From Chlamydiota bacterium (GTDB lineage: Bacteria; Chlamydiota; Chlamydiia; Chlamydiales; Waddliaceae), in NCBI GenBank assembly GCA_011065005.1, contig JAAKFP010000127.1, forward strand, positions 1 through 7,222: a stretch of 7,222 nt of DNA, written 5' to 3'. Below the pieces are notes generated by a model. The model made no database searches. It saw only the letters and a program-made list of their open reading frames with translations, and had not been told where the DNA came from. Position 1 is the first letter of the stretch, and each line of letters opens with the position of its first letter. Below are positions 1-6,101 of the stretch, one piece after another. A program made the translations under genes and the position numbers.

Positions 1-2
1 AC

Positions 3-866
3 ATCTTGCTTATCTCTGTATATGGAGAAGAAGGAACGGAAAGAAAGGTTGTCGTAAACCCACGAGGAATGCTTTCCTACCTGTTTGTTGAGTCCATTTC
101 TGCGTCAGGAAAAACCATCTTTGAGCTTAGAGAGAGTTTGCATGAGCAACTCAGAAAGTATTATCGCTTTGTCACGTTGTCTATCACACCCATAAAATTT
201 AATGCTGAATATTATACTATCTTAGGCGAAGTCAAAGATCCCGGGAAAAAGCCTATCGTTGGAGACCCTACACTTCTGTCAGCTATCAGTCAGGCCAAAG
301 GCTTTACCACGATGGATTTTCGGGATCAGGTGGTTGATCTCTGCGATCTAGAAAAGGCTTTTCTTGCAAGAAATGGTGAATATATTCCTATTGATTTTGT
401 TCGCCTAATCAGGCATGGCGACCTAAACCAGGACATTCCATTGCGATCCGGAGACTACATTTATATTCCAAATGTTACGATGAAACAGGTTTATGTCGTT
501 GGCGAAGTCTTCTACCCTGTCACCATCGATTACATGACAGACATGTCCTTAGTAGAAGCCATCACAGAAGCCGGGGATGTTACCGAACGAGCAGGCTCTC
601 GTGTTGCTGTCCTTAGGGGGTCCCTCTCCTGTCCCGTTCATTACCTTATTGACTTCAACCGTATTGTAAAGGGATGTGCCTCTGACTTTAAACTTCAACC
701 GGGAGATATCGTTTATGTGCCTCCACGCAGTTTCACAAGTTTAAGAGAAATCCTTCAAGAAGCTGCTCGCGTCTTTGTCCACAGAACTGCCGACAGTACC
801 GGTGAAGAAGCTTTCATTCAAGCTCACCCACATACAAGAAACGATAGAAGAAGAAGAGCAAAATAG
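3..866 (+). CDS. Polysaccharide export outer-membrane protein (Wza/KpsD-like, SLBB domains), 5'-partial
   Basis: This is the C-terminal 288 codons of a capsule or exopolysaccharide export protein, expected to form the periplasmic and outer-membrane channel for polymer export. The reading frame is open to the left edge. A TTG at position 6 lies inside the conserved Poly_export core (ILLISVYGEEG), so it is not the true start, and the signal peptide and lipobox expected in this family must lie upstream. Numbering from that TTG, residues 1-60 match the end of the Poly_export domain. About residues 69-155 form a first SLBB-type unit (YTILGEVKDPGKKPI, ending LRSGDYIYIPN). About residues 160-240 form a second (VYVVGEVFYPV, ending LQPGDIVYVPP). 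A helical stretch (about 243-272) and a basic tail NDRRRRAK follow. The repeated 'GEV...P' and 'GDxxYxP' signatures are seen directly; the transport role is family knowledge. The membrane protein 34 bases downstream is probably co-transcribed. Confidence 0.9.
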   Translation: MLLISVYGEEGTERKVVVNPRGMLSYLFVESISASGKTIFELRESLHEQLRKYYRFVTLSITPIKFNAEYYTILGEVKDPGKKPIVGDPTLLSAISQAKGFTTMDFRDQVVDLCDLEKAFLARNGEYIPIDFVRLIRHGDLNQDIPLRSGDYIYIPNVTMKQVYVVGEVFYPVTIDYMTDMSLVEAITEAGDVTERAGSRVAVLRGSLSCPVHYLIDFNRIVKGCASDFKLQPGDIVYVPPRSFTSLREILQEAARVFVHRTADSTGEEAFIQAHPHTRNDRRRRAK

Positions 867-900
867 CGCTTTTTGAGCTAACGTAACGAGAATAAAACGG

Positions 901-1926
901 ATGGAAACTGCCAAAAAAAACCATACTTCTGACGTTGTTGATGCCTCTAATCCAAAACTGCTCTCTACAAAAAAACGGCCTACAGTTTTTCTATTTTTCG
1001 CGTTCCTTTTCATATTTGTGGGATATCTTTTAACAGCACAGAACCTGGTCCACTTTGGCGTTATGAAAACCTCGCTAACTCACGAACTTCCAAGAGTTCG
1101 CCATATCGCCATACTTACCGTAACATTTTTTCGACTGGCCATGTTCTTACTGGGAATATGCTTTGGGTTGATTTTTCTTTTTTGGAAAAAAATCTATTCA
1201 CTCAATTTGATTCAAACCATTCTAAAGCATCAACCTATTTATCCGAGAACGACGTTCACAGTAAAAACAATCTTCAATCGCTCTTTTTTCATAATCCTCG
1301 CTCTTGCTTGCGCTTCATTACTATTTATCCTCTACTCCCCATATCTCTCTAATACGATTAGCGATAAAATAATGAAAGAAGATGGAATAGCCGAATGGCT
1401 GACAGCGTTAACCTTTCTTTTCTGTAGTGTGATTGCTGCAGCGAATATATTCATTTCTCCTAGAATCCAATATAAAATCACCTTTCTATTATTTTCTCTT
1501 TTATTCTTTTTATGTTTTGGAGAAGAAATCAGCTGGGGACAAAGAATTTTTGGATTTGCCTCCCCCGAAGCAATTAAAAACATTAATGCGCAAGAAGAAT
1601 TCAATCTGCATAATTCGTTCGGCTATTTAGCAGACCATTTGTTCTTTATCGCAATATTTTCTTATGGTTGTGTGATGCCTTTGCTCTCATTAACTCATGA
1701 ATTCTGGCATCGATTATTTGATAAGCTAGGAATTCCTATTGCTTCGGCAGGTCTGGCAATAGGATTCTTCATCTCGTTATTATTTTACGATCCAATCTTT
1801 TTTTTCTTTTTCCACCAATGGGCCTTTAGAATAGCAGAAATCAGAGAACTTCTTATCTCAGCTAGCCTTCTTATCCTATTGTTTGAAGCACGAAACTTCT
1901 TCGCGACCATTCAGCCCTCTCATTAA
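901..1926 (+). CDS. Polytopic inner-membrane protein of unknown function with GEEISWGQR motif
   Basis: A 341-residue hydrophobic protein that I cannot assign to a named function. A charged N-terminus of about 26 residues precedes roughly eight predicted membrane segments (about 27-47, 69-94, 128-148, 163-185, 191-206, 243-264, 281-303 and 315-330). Polar motifs stand out against this background: EDGIAEWLTAL (160-170), FGEEISWGQR (206-215) directly after a membrane segment, NINAQEEFNLHN (227-238), and acidic residues in AEIREL (312-317). I recall similar GEEISWGQ...NLHN patterns in uncharacterised bacterial membrane proteins. The clustered Glu, His and Asn at one membrane face suggest an active or ligand-binding site, which is inference. 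The EExxxxxR spacing differs from the EExxxR of CPBP/Abi proteases, so I do not call it one. The ATG at 901 lacks a clear Shine-Dalgarno sequence, but the next in-frame ATG is 54 codons later, inside the membrane region. It probably shares a transcript with the export gene. Its stop codon overlaps the start of the downstream palindrome. Confidence 0.8.
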   Translation: METAKKNHTSDVVDASNPKLLSTKKRPTVFLFFAFLFIFVGYLLTAQNLVHFGVMKTSLTHELPRVRHIAILTVTFFRLAMFLLGICFGLIFLFWKKIYSLNLIQTILKHQPIYPRTTFTVKTIFNRSFFIILALACASLLFILYSPYLSNTISDKIMKEDGIAEWLTALTFLFCSVIAAANIFISPRIQYKITFLLFSLLFFLCFGEEISWGQRIFGFASPEAIKNINAQEEFNLHNSFGYLADHLFFIAIFSYGCVMPLLSLTHEFWHRLFDKLGIPIASAGLAIGFFISLLFYDPIFFFFFHQWAFRIAEIRELLISASLLILLFEARNFFATIQPSH

Positions 1927-2185
1927 ACGCGAAGGGCGCGAAGAAAGCGAAGAACACGCGAAGCGTGCCAGTCTCTCCATGCCCTCTACCGGGAAATAAC
2001 ATCGAAAACGAAACCAAAATTTTAACCACAGACACACACAGATGAACGCAGATAGGAGCTCTTCTGCGTTCATCTGTGTGTATCTGTGGTTAAAATCAAA
2101 ATTCGAAGACGGCATTTGTTATTTAGGAGATTATTCTAAAAAAACTTCGCATTTTCTTCGCTTCCTTCGCGATCTTCGCGGTTAA
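1923..2185. repeat. Outer imperfect inverted repeat built of CGCGAAG/CTTCGCG units
   Basis: The left arm 1923-1963 and the right arm 2145-2185 are reverse complements at 35 of 41 positions by hand alignment. Each arm is itself made of GCGAAG-type units; in the left arm they end at 1934, 1943, 1952 and 1963, spaced 9, 9 and 11 bases. A second short symmetric pair (AAATAACA at 1994-2001 and TGTTATTT at 2117-2124) sits between this arm pair and the inner palindrome. The element fills the gap between two convergent genes and begins within the stop codon of the membrane-protein gene. It looks like a non-coding palindromic intergenic repeat. It could act as a bidirectional transcription stop or protect the mRNA 3' ends, but no T-tract typical of a Rho-independent terminator follows either arm. 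Confidence 0.8.
2019..2096. repeat. Inner near-perfect palindrome, 34-base arms with a 10-base loop
   Basis: The left arm 2019-2052 and the right arm 2063-2096 are reverse complements at 33 of 34 positions; the one mismatch is G at 2032 against A at 2082-2083 in the CACAGACACACAC / GTGTGTATCTGTG part. The loop 2053-2062 contains GAGCTC. An RNA from either strand would form a very stable hairpin. The arm has the character of an intergenic repeat (TTTAACCACAGA...GAACGCAGA) and is nested almost exactly at the centre of the outer repeat. A 79-codon minus-strand open frame crossing it is not considered a gene. Confidence 0.88.
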
Positions 2186-2208
2186 CAGATAGAGGTGAGT
2201 GGTTACGA

Positions 2209-2760
2209 TTAGAACCTGGTATAAACTTCAGCTTCTCTTAGAAGCGACCCTTTACGATCTTTTTCGGATAGTACGGGCTCACCACTCATTGGCCAGGGGA
2301 TCGCTAATTCCGGGTCATCCCAACGAATGCTCTTTTCTGAGACAGGATCGTAAAAATCGGTAGTTTTATACAAAAGTTCTGCATTCTCTGATAGCACTAC
2401 GAACCCATGCGCAAATCCTTTGGGTATCCAAAACAAGCGCTTGCTTTGAGAGGTCAGTATTGTCCCTACCCATTGTTTAAAATTCGGAGAGTTTTTACGT
2501 AAATCCACAGCAACGTCAAAAACTTCGCCCGAAACAACAGAAACCAATTTCCCTTGCGGATGGATCAACTGATAATGCAACCCCCTCAAAACATTCTTTA
2601 CTGAATAAGAATAATTTTCTTGGACCATTTCAACTGAGGAGCCGATGATCTTTGCAAATTTCTGTTTGTTATAGCCCTCATAAAAAAAACCGCGGTTATC
2701 TTCAAAAATTTCGGGTTCAAGAATGAGAACATCTGAAATATGAGTTTCTACCACCTTCAT
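2209..2760 (-). CDS. rfbC: dTDP-4-dehydrorhamnose 3,5-epimerase
   Basis: A complete 183-residue RmlC-type cupin epimerase, the usual length. It converts dTDP-4-keto-6-deoxy-D-glucose to dTDP-4-keto-L-rhamnose in the cytoplasm, the third step of dTDP-L-rhamnose synthesis. Family residues visible are LRGLHYQ with the catalytic base His62, QGK with Lys71, DVAVDLRK (82-89), [10 protein letters not shown] (111-120) with His118, the likely general acid Tyr131 in [10 protein letters not shown], and Asp168 near the C-terminus. All key positions appear intact. The ATG at 2760 overlaps the rfbA stop codon as ATGA, so translation is likely coupled. The upstream Shine-Dalgarno match is weak. It is the last gene of the leftward operon; 23 bases after its stop lies the palindromic repeat. 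Confidence 0.97.
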   Translation of the reverse strand: MKVVETHISDVLILEPEIFEDNRGFFYEGYNKQKFAKIIGSSVEMVQENYSYSVKNVLRGLHYQLIHPQGKLVSVVSGEVFDVAVDLRKNSPNFKQWVGTILTSQSKRLFWIPKGFAHGFVVLSENAELLYKTTDFYDPVSEKSIRWDDPELAIPWPMSGEPVLSEKDRKGSLLREAEVYTRF

Positions 2761-3653
2761 GCTTCTACACCGATTTGAGCTTTATTTTCTTCAAGCACAT
2801 CTAAGAGATATTGGCTATATTCGCTATCTTTAATAGAATCTGCTGTGCGTTGAAGCTGAATCGCATTGATATATCCCATTCTATAAGCAATCTCTTCGAG
2901 ACACGCAATTTTTACCCCCTGACGTTCCTGAATGGTTTGAATAAACTGCGCTGCATTTAAAAGGGTTTCAAACGCTCCCATATCTAGCCACGCGACCCCT
3001 CGGCTCAAAGAAACAACGTTGAGCTCACCTATCTCCATATAGCGTTTGTTGATATCTGTGATTTCTAATTCCCCTCTTTCAGAAGGTTTTAATGATTGAG
3101 CAATTTCAGAAACGCGGCTGTCATAAAAATACAAACCTGTCACGGCATAACGTGATTTAGGATGTTGAGGCTTCTCTTCAATTCCTATGACTTTTCCATT
3201 CTCGTCATATTCGATCACTCCATAATTCTTTGGATGATTCACCTTATATGAAAAAATGGTAGCTCCTTTCCGTCTCATAACAGCTTTTCGCAACTGTGAA
3301 GAAAGTTCATTTCCATAGAAAATATTGTCTCCTAAGATCATTACACAATTGTCGTTCCGAATAAACTCTTTAGCAATAATAAATGCTTGAGCCAGGCCAC
3401 CGGGATGTGACTGTACAGCATAATGCAGGTGCAGCCCCCATTGTGAACCATCACCCAGGAGGCTTTCGAAACGAGCGATATCTAAAGGTGTAGAAATAAT
3501 CAAGATATCTCGAACGCCAGCAAGCATCAAGGTCGACAAAGGATAATAAATCATAGGTTTGTCATAGACAGGCAATAGCTGTTTGGACATTGACGCTGTC
3601 AAAGGATATAATCGTGTTCCGCTACCACCAGCTAAAACAATCCCTTTAATCAT
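2757..3653 (-). CDS. rfbA: Glucose-1-phosphate thymidylyltransferase
   Basis: A complete 298-residue RmlA-type nucleotidyltransferase that makes dTDP-glucose and pyrophosphate from dTTP and alpha-D-glucose-1-phosphate. The nucleotide-binding signature [11 protein letters not shown] is at 9-19, [18 protein letters not shown] at 23-40, the metal-binding LGDN at 107-110, EEKP at 159-162, and [10 protein letters not shown] at 193-202. The motif usually read as AWLDTGT is AWLDMGAF here (221-228): the metal-ligand Asp224 is kept but the neighbouring residues differ. Likewise QSHPGGLAQ (81-89) replaces the common QPSPDGLAQ. Both look like natural variants. The start at 3653 is supported by GGAG at 3659-3662 with a 5-base spacer, and overlaps the rfbB stop as ATGA. 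Confidence 0.97.
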   Translation of the reverse strand: MIKGIVLAGGSGTRLYPLTASMSKQLLPVYDKPMIYYPLSTLMLAGVRDILIISTPLDIARFESLLGDGSQWGLHLHYAVQSHPGGLAQAFIIAKEFIRNDNCVMILGDNIFYGNELSSQLRKAVMRRKGATIFSYKVNHPKNYGVIEYDENGKVIGIEEKPQHPKSRYAVTGLYFYDSRVSEIAQSLKPSERGELEITDINKRYMEIGELNVVSLSRGVAWLDMGAFETLLNAAQFIQTIQERQGVKIACLEEIAYRMGYINAIQLQRTADSIKDSEYSQYLLDVLEENKAQIGVEA

Positions 3654-4723
3654 ACGATCTCCAGTTCAGAGTAGTGTGTTTTGAACCACTGTTTATTGTC
3701 ACCATTCATCGCGTTTTCAACCCAAGCATCATGATCTAGGTACCATTTCACTGTTTTCCGCATTCTTGAGATGAAATCTCCATCTGGCTTCCATCCAAGT
3801 TCTTGACAAATTTTGCTGGAATCCATCGAGTATCTACGATCATGACCCGAGCGATCCTCTATATGGGCAATAAGGGAGGAATGAGGTTTGTATGGGGAAT
3901 GTGGGTGCAGCTCATCGAGTAATGAACCCACAGTTTCTACAATTTCCAAGTTTGTTTTCTCTTCAGGACCACCAATGTTATAGACCTCCCCAATGCGGCC
4001 TTTTTTCAGGACTAAAGAAAGCGCATGACTATGGTCATCGACATATAACCAATTTCGAATATGTAGTCCGTCTCCATATACGGGTAGAGGTTTCCCTTTG
4101 ACTCCATTCATGATGAGAAGTGGAATAAGCTTTTCAGGATATTGATAGGGGCCAAAATTATTCGTGCAATGGGTAACGATCGTCGGAAGTCCATACGTAT
4201 GGTTGTAGGCTCTTACCAGGTGATCTGAGGCTGCTTTTGATGCCGAATAGGGGTTGTTAGGGGCAAAAACGCTACTTTCTTTCACAGGATCGTCATTTTC
4301 CTTCAGAGAGCCGTAAACCTCGTCTGTAGAAACATGTAGGAACCGGAAGTTCTCTTTTTCTTCGTTCTTTAATGTTCTAAAATATTCACGTACCTCATCA
4401 AGCAAATTCAGAGTGCCCACTACATTGGTTTGAATAAAATCCTGAGGGAACTTAATAGAGCGGTCAACATGTGTTTCTGCTGCAAAATGAACAATCATTA
4501 GGGGGTGATGTTTCTGCAAAATCTCCTGAACAATTTTACGATCTGCAATATCTCCTCTTACAAAGATATGTCTCGGGTCATTTTGAAATTCTGTGAGGTT
4601 ATTTAAATCTCCCGCATAGGTAAGCTTATCTAAATTTACGACGATACCCTCTTTCTTGGAGAGCCAATATCTAATGAAATTGGAACCTATAAACCCGGCC
4701 CCTCCTGTAACAAGAATAGTCAT
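3650..4723 (-). CDS. rfbB: dTDP-glucose 4,6-dehydratase
   Basis: An extended short-chain dehydrogenase/reductase of 357 residues that converts dTDP-glucose to dTDP-4-keto-6-deoxyglucose using bound NAD. From the ATG at 4723, the Rossmann glycine motif TGGAGFIG is at 6-13, [12 protein letters not shown] at about 79-90, and STDEVYG at 132-138 with the catalytic Thr-Asp-Glu. The YxxxK pair is Tyr159/Lys163 in [20 protein letters not shown] follows, then RNWLYVDDH (223-231) and [10 protein letters not shown] near 290, where Ser replaces the usual Pro. An upstream in-frame ATG at 4741 would add MNFGND and overlap the preceding gene by 17 bases. I prefer 4723 because [13 protein letters not shown] is the normal family N-terminus, and it leaves a TGA-T-ATG junction with a GGAAATGAT stretch upstream. 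Confidence 0.97.
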   Translation of the reverse strand: MTILVTGGAGFIGSNFIRYWLSKKEGIVVNLDKLTYAGDLNNLTEFQNDPRHIFVRGDIADRKIVQEILQKHHPLMIVHFAAETHVDRSIKFPQDFIQTNVVGTLNLLDEVREYFRTLKNEEKENFRFLHVSTDEVYGSLKENDDPVKESSVFAPNNPYSASKAASDHLVRAYNHTYGLPTIVTHCTNNFGPYQYPEKLIPLLIMNGVKGKPLPVYGDGLHIRNWLYVDDHSHALSLVLKKGRIGEVYNIGGPEEKTNLEIVETVGSLLDELHPHSPYKPHSSLIAHIEDRSGHDRRYSMDSSKICQELGWKPDGDFISRMRKTVKWYLDHDAWVENAMNGDNKQWFKTHYSELEIV

Positions 4724-4724
4724 A

Positions 4725-5939
4725 TCATTTCCAAAATTCATTTATTTTTGTTAGCAATAATTGCCGACGTTTATCATGCATGTGCTCATGAGTATTCTCT
4801 CTAGCTTTCTCTAAGGCGTTTAATCCAAGATCTCTGAGACTTGCAGGCTTCTTTGCGATCTGCTGTATCGCCTCGCTGAGGGCCTCAACATCATTTTTTT
4901 CAATGATAATACCTGTTTGATCATGTTTAACGGTGTAGGAGATGCCATCAGCATTTGTGCCTATGATTGGAATGCCTTGGGAGAATGCATCGTAAAGAAT
5001 CCGAGGTTGGTCGTCCGAAATGTTTGGAACAACCACGGCATGGTAATTTCGAAGTAAATTGAAAAATGGTTTTCCGTATGGACACGGTTCAAGGACATTA
5101 ACTTTTATGTTGTTCTGCAGTTTTTCACTCACAGATCTGCATGCCGAAAGCAGGTTTCCACTTCCAATAATATCTATAGTAATTTGCGCATTACACCGTT
5201 TTAGTTGTTCAGCAGCATTCAATAAAACAAGAATTCCTTTATCAACAATAAGGCGACCCGCAAACAACAAACGTAAAGGAGACGGGTTTTCAAGTAGTTT
5301 CGTCCAGTTTTCTATACAATCACGATGCAACATAATATCGCTATTCTTAATCCAGGAGGCTGGAATAATATGTCCCCTTTGATTTTTTGATAATGATGTA
5401 CGGTATTGCTCATGTGTAAAAATAGTAAAGTCAGCAAGGCCAACACACCAGCGATTTATGGTTTCCCAAACTGTCTCTTTGATACGCAACTTTAAGGAAA
5501 TTCTCCCACCGACCCGCCAAAAAGCAGACTCAACGACTAATACAGAGAGTTTCTTTCTCAACCGCGCTATCGGATATACGAACCAACCAAATGGCAAAGG
5601 CCAGTCGGCAATACTAGCGTGAACGATATCGACAGCCTTAATTGCTCTCCATAATGTTGCCAGATTTACTGGGAGTTTCATCAACGATTGAATAAAACTC
5701 CTGGCGTCTTGCAATGGAATGATACGAATATCTTTTGCTTGTTTGTCATCTTCAATAGCGATCCAATTTTCTGGAATTTCCCCATGACGACAAGGACAAC
5801 AAAGCGTAAGATTATTTATGTATGAAGCATGTTGCTTTAGATCTTGGAACCATAATGGATCAATGTAGTGTTTATTATTAGGGCCCACAATTGATGTTAT
5901 CCCAAACACCATCAGATATGATCTCTCTATTTTTTCCAA
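4725..5939 (-). CDS. Glycosyltransferase family 4 (GT-B fold) protein
   Basis: About 404 residues with the two-domain architecture of retaining GT4 glycosyltransferases, which move a sugar from a nucleotide donor to a glycan or lipid acceptor at the cytoplasmic face of the inner membrane. Numbered from the TTG at 5939, an N-terminal strand LMVFGITSIVG (9-19) opens the acceptor domain. The C-terminal donor domain has LLFAGRLIVDKGILVLLNA (224-242) and DDQPRILYDAFSQGIPIIGT (309-328). The canonical E-x7-E pair is Asp309 and Asp317 here, a conservative D-x7-D version. Donor and acceptor cannot be read from sequence. It is the first gene of the rhamnose-nucleotide operon, so a dTDP-deoxysugar donor is possible but unproven. 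Start options are GTG 5948 (lies inside the ribosome-binding site), TTG 5939 (8 bases after GAGG) and ATG 5912 (weak site, would trim the first strand only slightly). I chose 5939; the exact start is uncertain. Confidence 0.88.
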   Translation of the reverse strand: MEKIERSYLMVFGITSIVGPNNKHYIDPLWFQDLKQHASYINNLTLCCPCRHGEIPENWIAIEDDKQAKDIRIIPLQDARSFIQSLMKLPVNLATLWRAIKAVDIVHASIADWPLPFGWFVYPIARLRKKLSVLVVESAFWRVGGRISLKLRIKETVWETINRWCVGLADFTIFTHEQYRTSLSKNQRGHIIPASWIKNSDIMLHRDCIENWTKLLENPSPLRLLFAGRLIVDKGILVLLNAAEQLKRCNAQITIDIIGSGNLLSACRSVSEKLQNNIKVNVLEPCPYGKPFFNLLRNYHAVVVPNISDDQPRILYDAFSQGIPIIGTNADGISYTVKHDQTGIIIEKNDVEALSEAIQQIAKKPASLRDLGLNALEKARENTHEHMHDKRRQLLLTKINEFWK

Positions 5940-5942
5940 AAT

Positions 5943-5951
5943 GATCACCTC
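5943..5951 (-). promoter_or_regulatory. Extended Shine-Dalgarno GAGGTGATC for the GT4 gene
   Basis: Read on the minus strand, GAGGTGATC matches nine consecutive bases of the complement of the typical bacterial 16S rRNA 3' end. It includes the GTG at 5948, which argues against that GTG as the initiator and favours TTG at 5939. It is the strongest ribosome-binding site in the window and marks the first gene of the operon. Confidence 0.6.
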
Positions 5952-5995
5952 TACTCATACACAGAATCAAAAACCCTTACATCTCCTCTCTACAT

Positions 5996-6028
5996 ATATA
6001 CCCAATTAAATACAAGAACTGGGTATAT
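5996..6028. promoter_or_regulatory. Inverted repeat ATATACCCA-N15-TGGGTATAT in the divergent promoter region
   Basis: Perfect 9-base arms (5996-6004 and 6020-6028) separated by 15 bases lie between the divergently transcribed GT4 operon and GT2 gene. A further TATATAC copy sits at 6054-6060. The position just upstream of a candidate plus-strand promoter, and overlapping a TATATA that could be the minus-strand -10, suggests an operator or a shared control site. No regulator can be named, and a chance AT-rich palindrome is possible. Confidence 0.4.
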
Positions 6029-6030
6029 TC

Positions 6031-6059
6031 TTGAGTAAATATGTTCACTTAGATATATA
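6031..6059 (+). promoter_or_regulatory. Candidate sigma-70-type promoter for the GT2 gene
   Basis: TTGAGT (6031-6036) and TATATA (6054-6059) are separated by 17 bases, each matching four of six consensus positions. Transcription would start near 6066, giving a leader of about 36 bases before the ATG at 6102. The region is AT-rich, so chance matches are likely. Confidence 0.35.
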
Positions 6060-6101
6060 CCGAGCATAGATGAAAATAATTTAACCGGTGAAAATGAGTC
6101 T

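Noticed and set aside
741..1013. A 90-codon minus-strand open frame overlapping the export and membrane-protein genes
   Set aside because: It is antisense to two well-supported coding regions, has no recognisable domain and spans their junction.
1798..1812. Possible phase-variable homopolymer tract (T8 followed by CTTTTT) in the membrane-protein gene
   Set aside because: It encodes a phenylalanine-rich membrane segment, which naturally gives T-runs, and lies near the 3' end where the frame is intact; there is no sign of switching.
2019..2096. Rho-independent terminator
   Set aside because: The stem is much longer than usual and neither side is followed by a T-tract. A termination role is possible but not shown, so it is listed as a repeat.
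1876..2115. A 79-codon minus-strand open frame across the palindrome (MPSSNFDFNHRYTQ...)
   Set aside because: Most of its sequence is the two palindrome arms and it runs into the end of the membrane-protein gene. It has no convincing ribosome-binding site; such frames are by-products of the repeat.
1923..2185. Possible CRISPR array, because of repeated GCGAAG and CACACAGA-like units
   Set aside because: The units are 6-9 bases, arranged as inverted arms, without regular spacers of about 30 bases and without cas genes nearby.
4724..4741. Longer rfbB start at ATG 4741
   Set aside because: It would add MNFGND ahead of the standard family N-terminus and overlap the GT4 coding end; ATG 4723 gives the expected MTILVTGG start with a 1-base gap.
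5059..5382. A 107-codon plus-strand open frame inside the GT4 gene
   Set aside because: It lies wholly opposite a conserved glycosyltransferase domain and shows no family motifs of its own.
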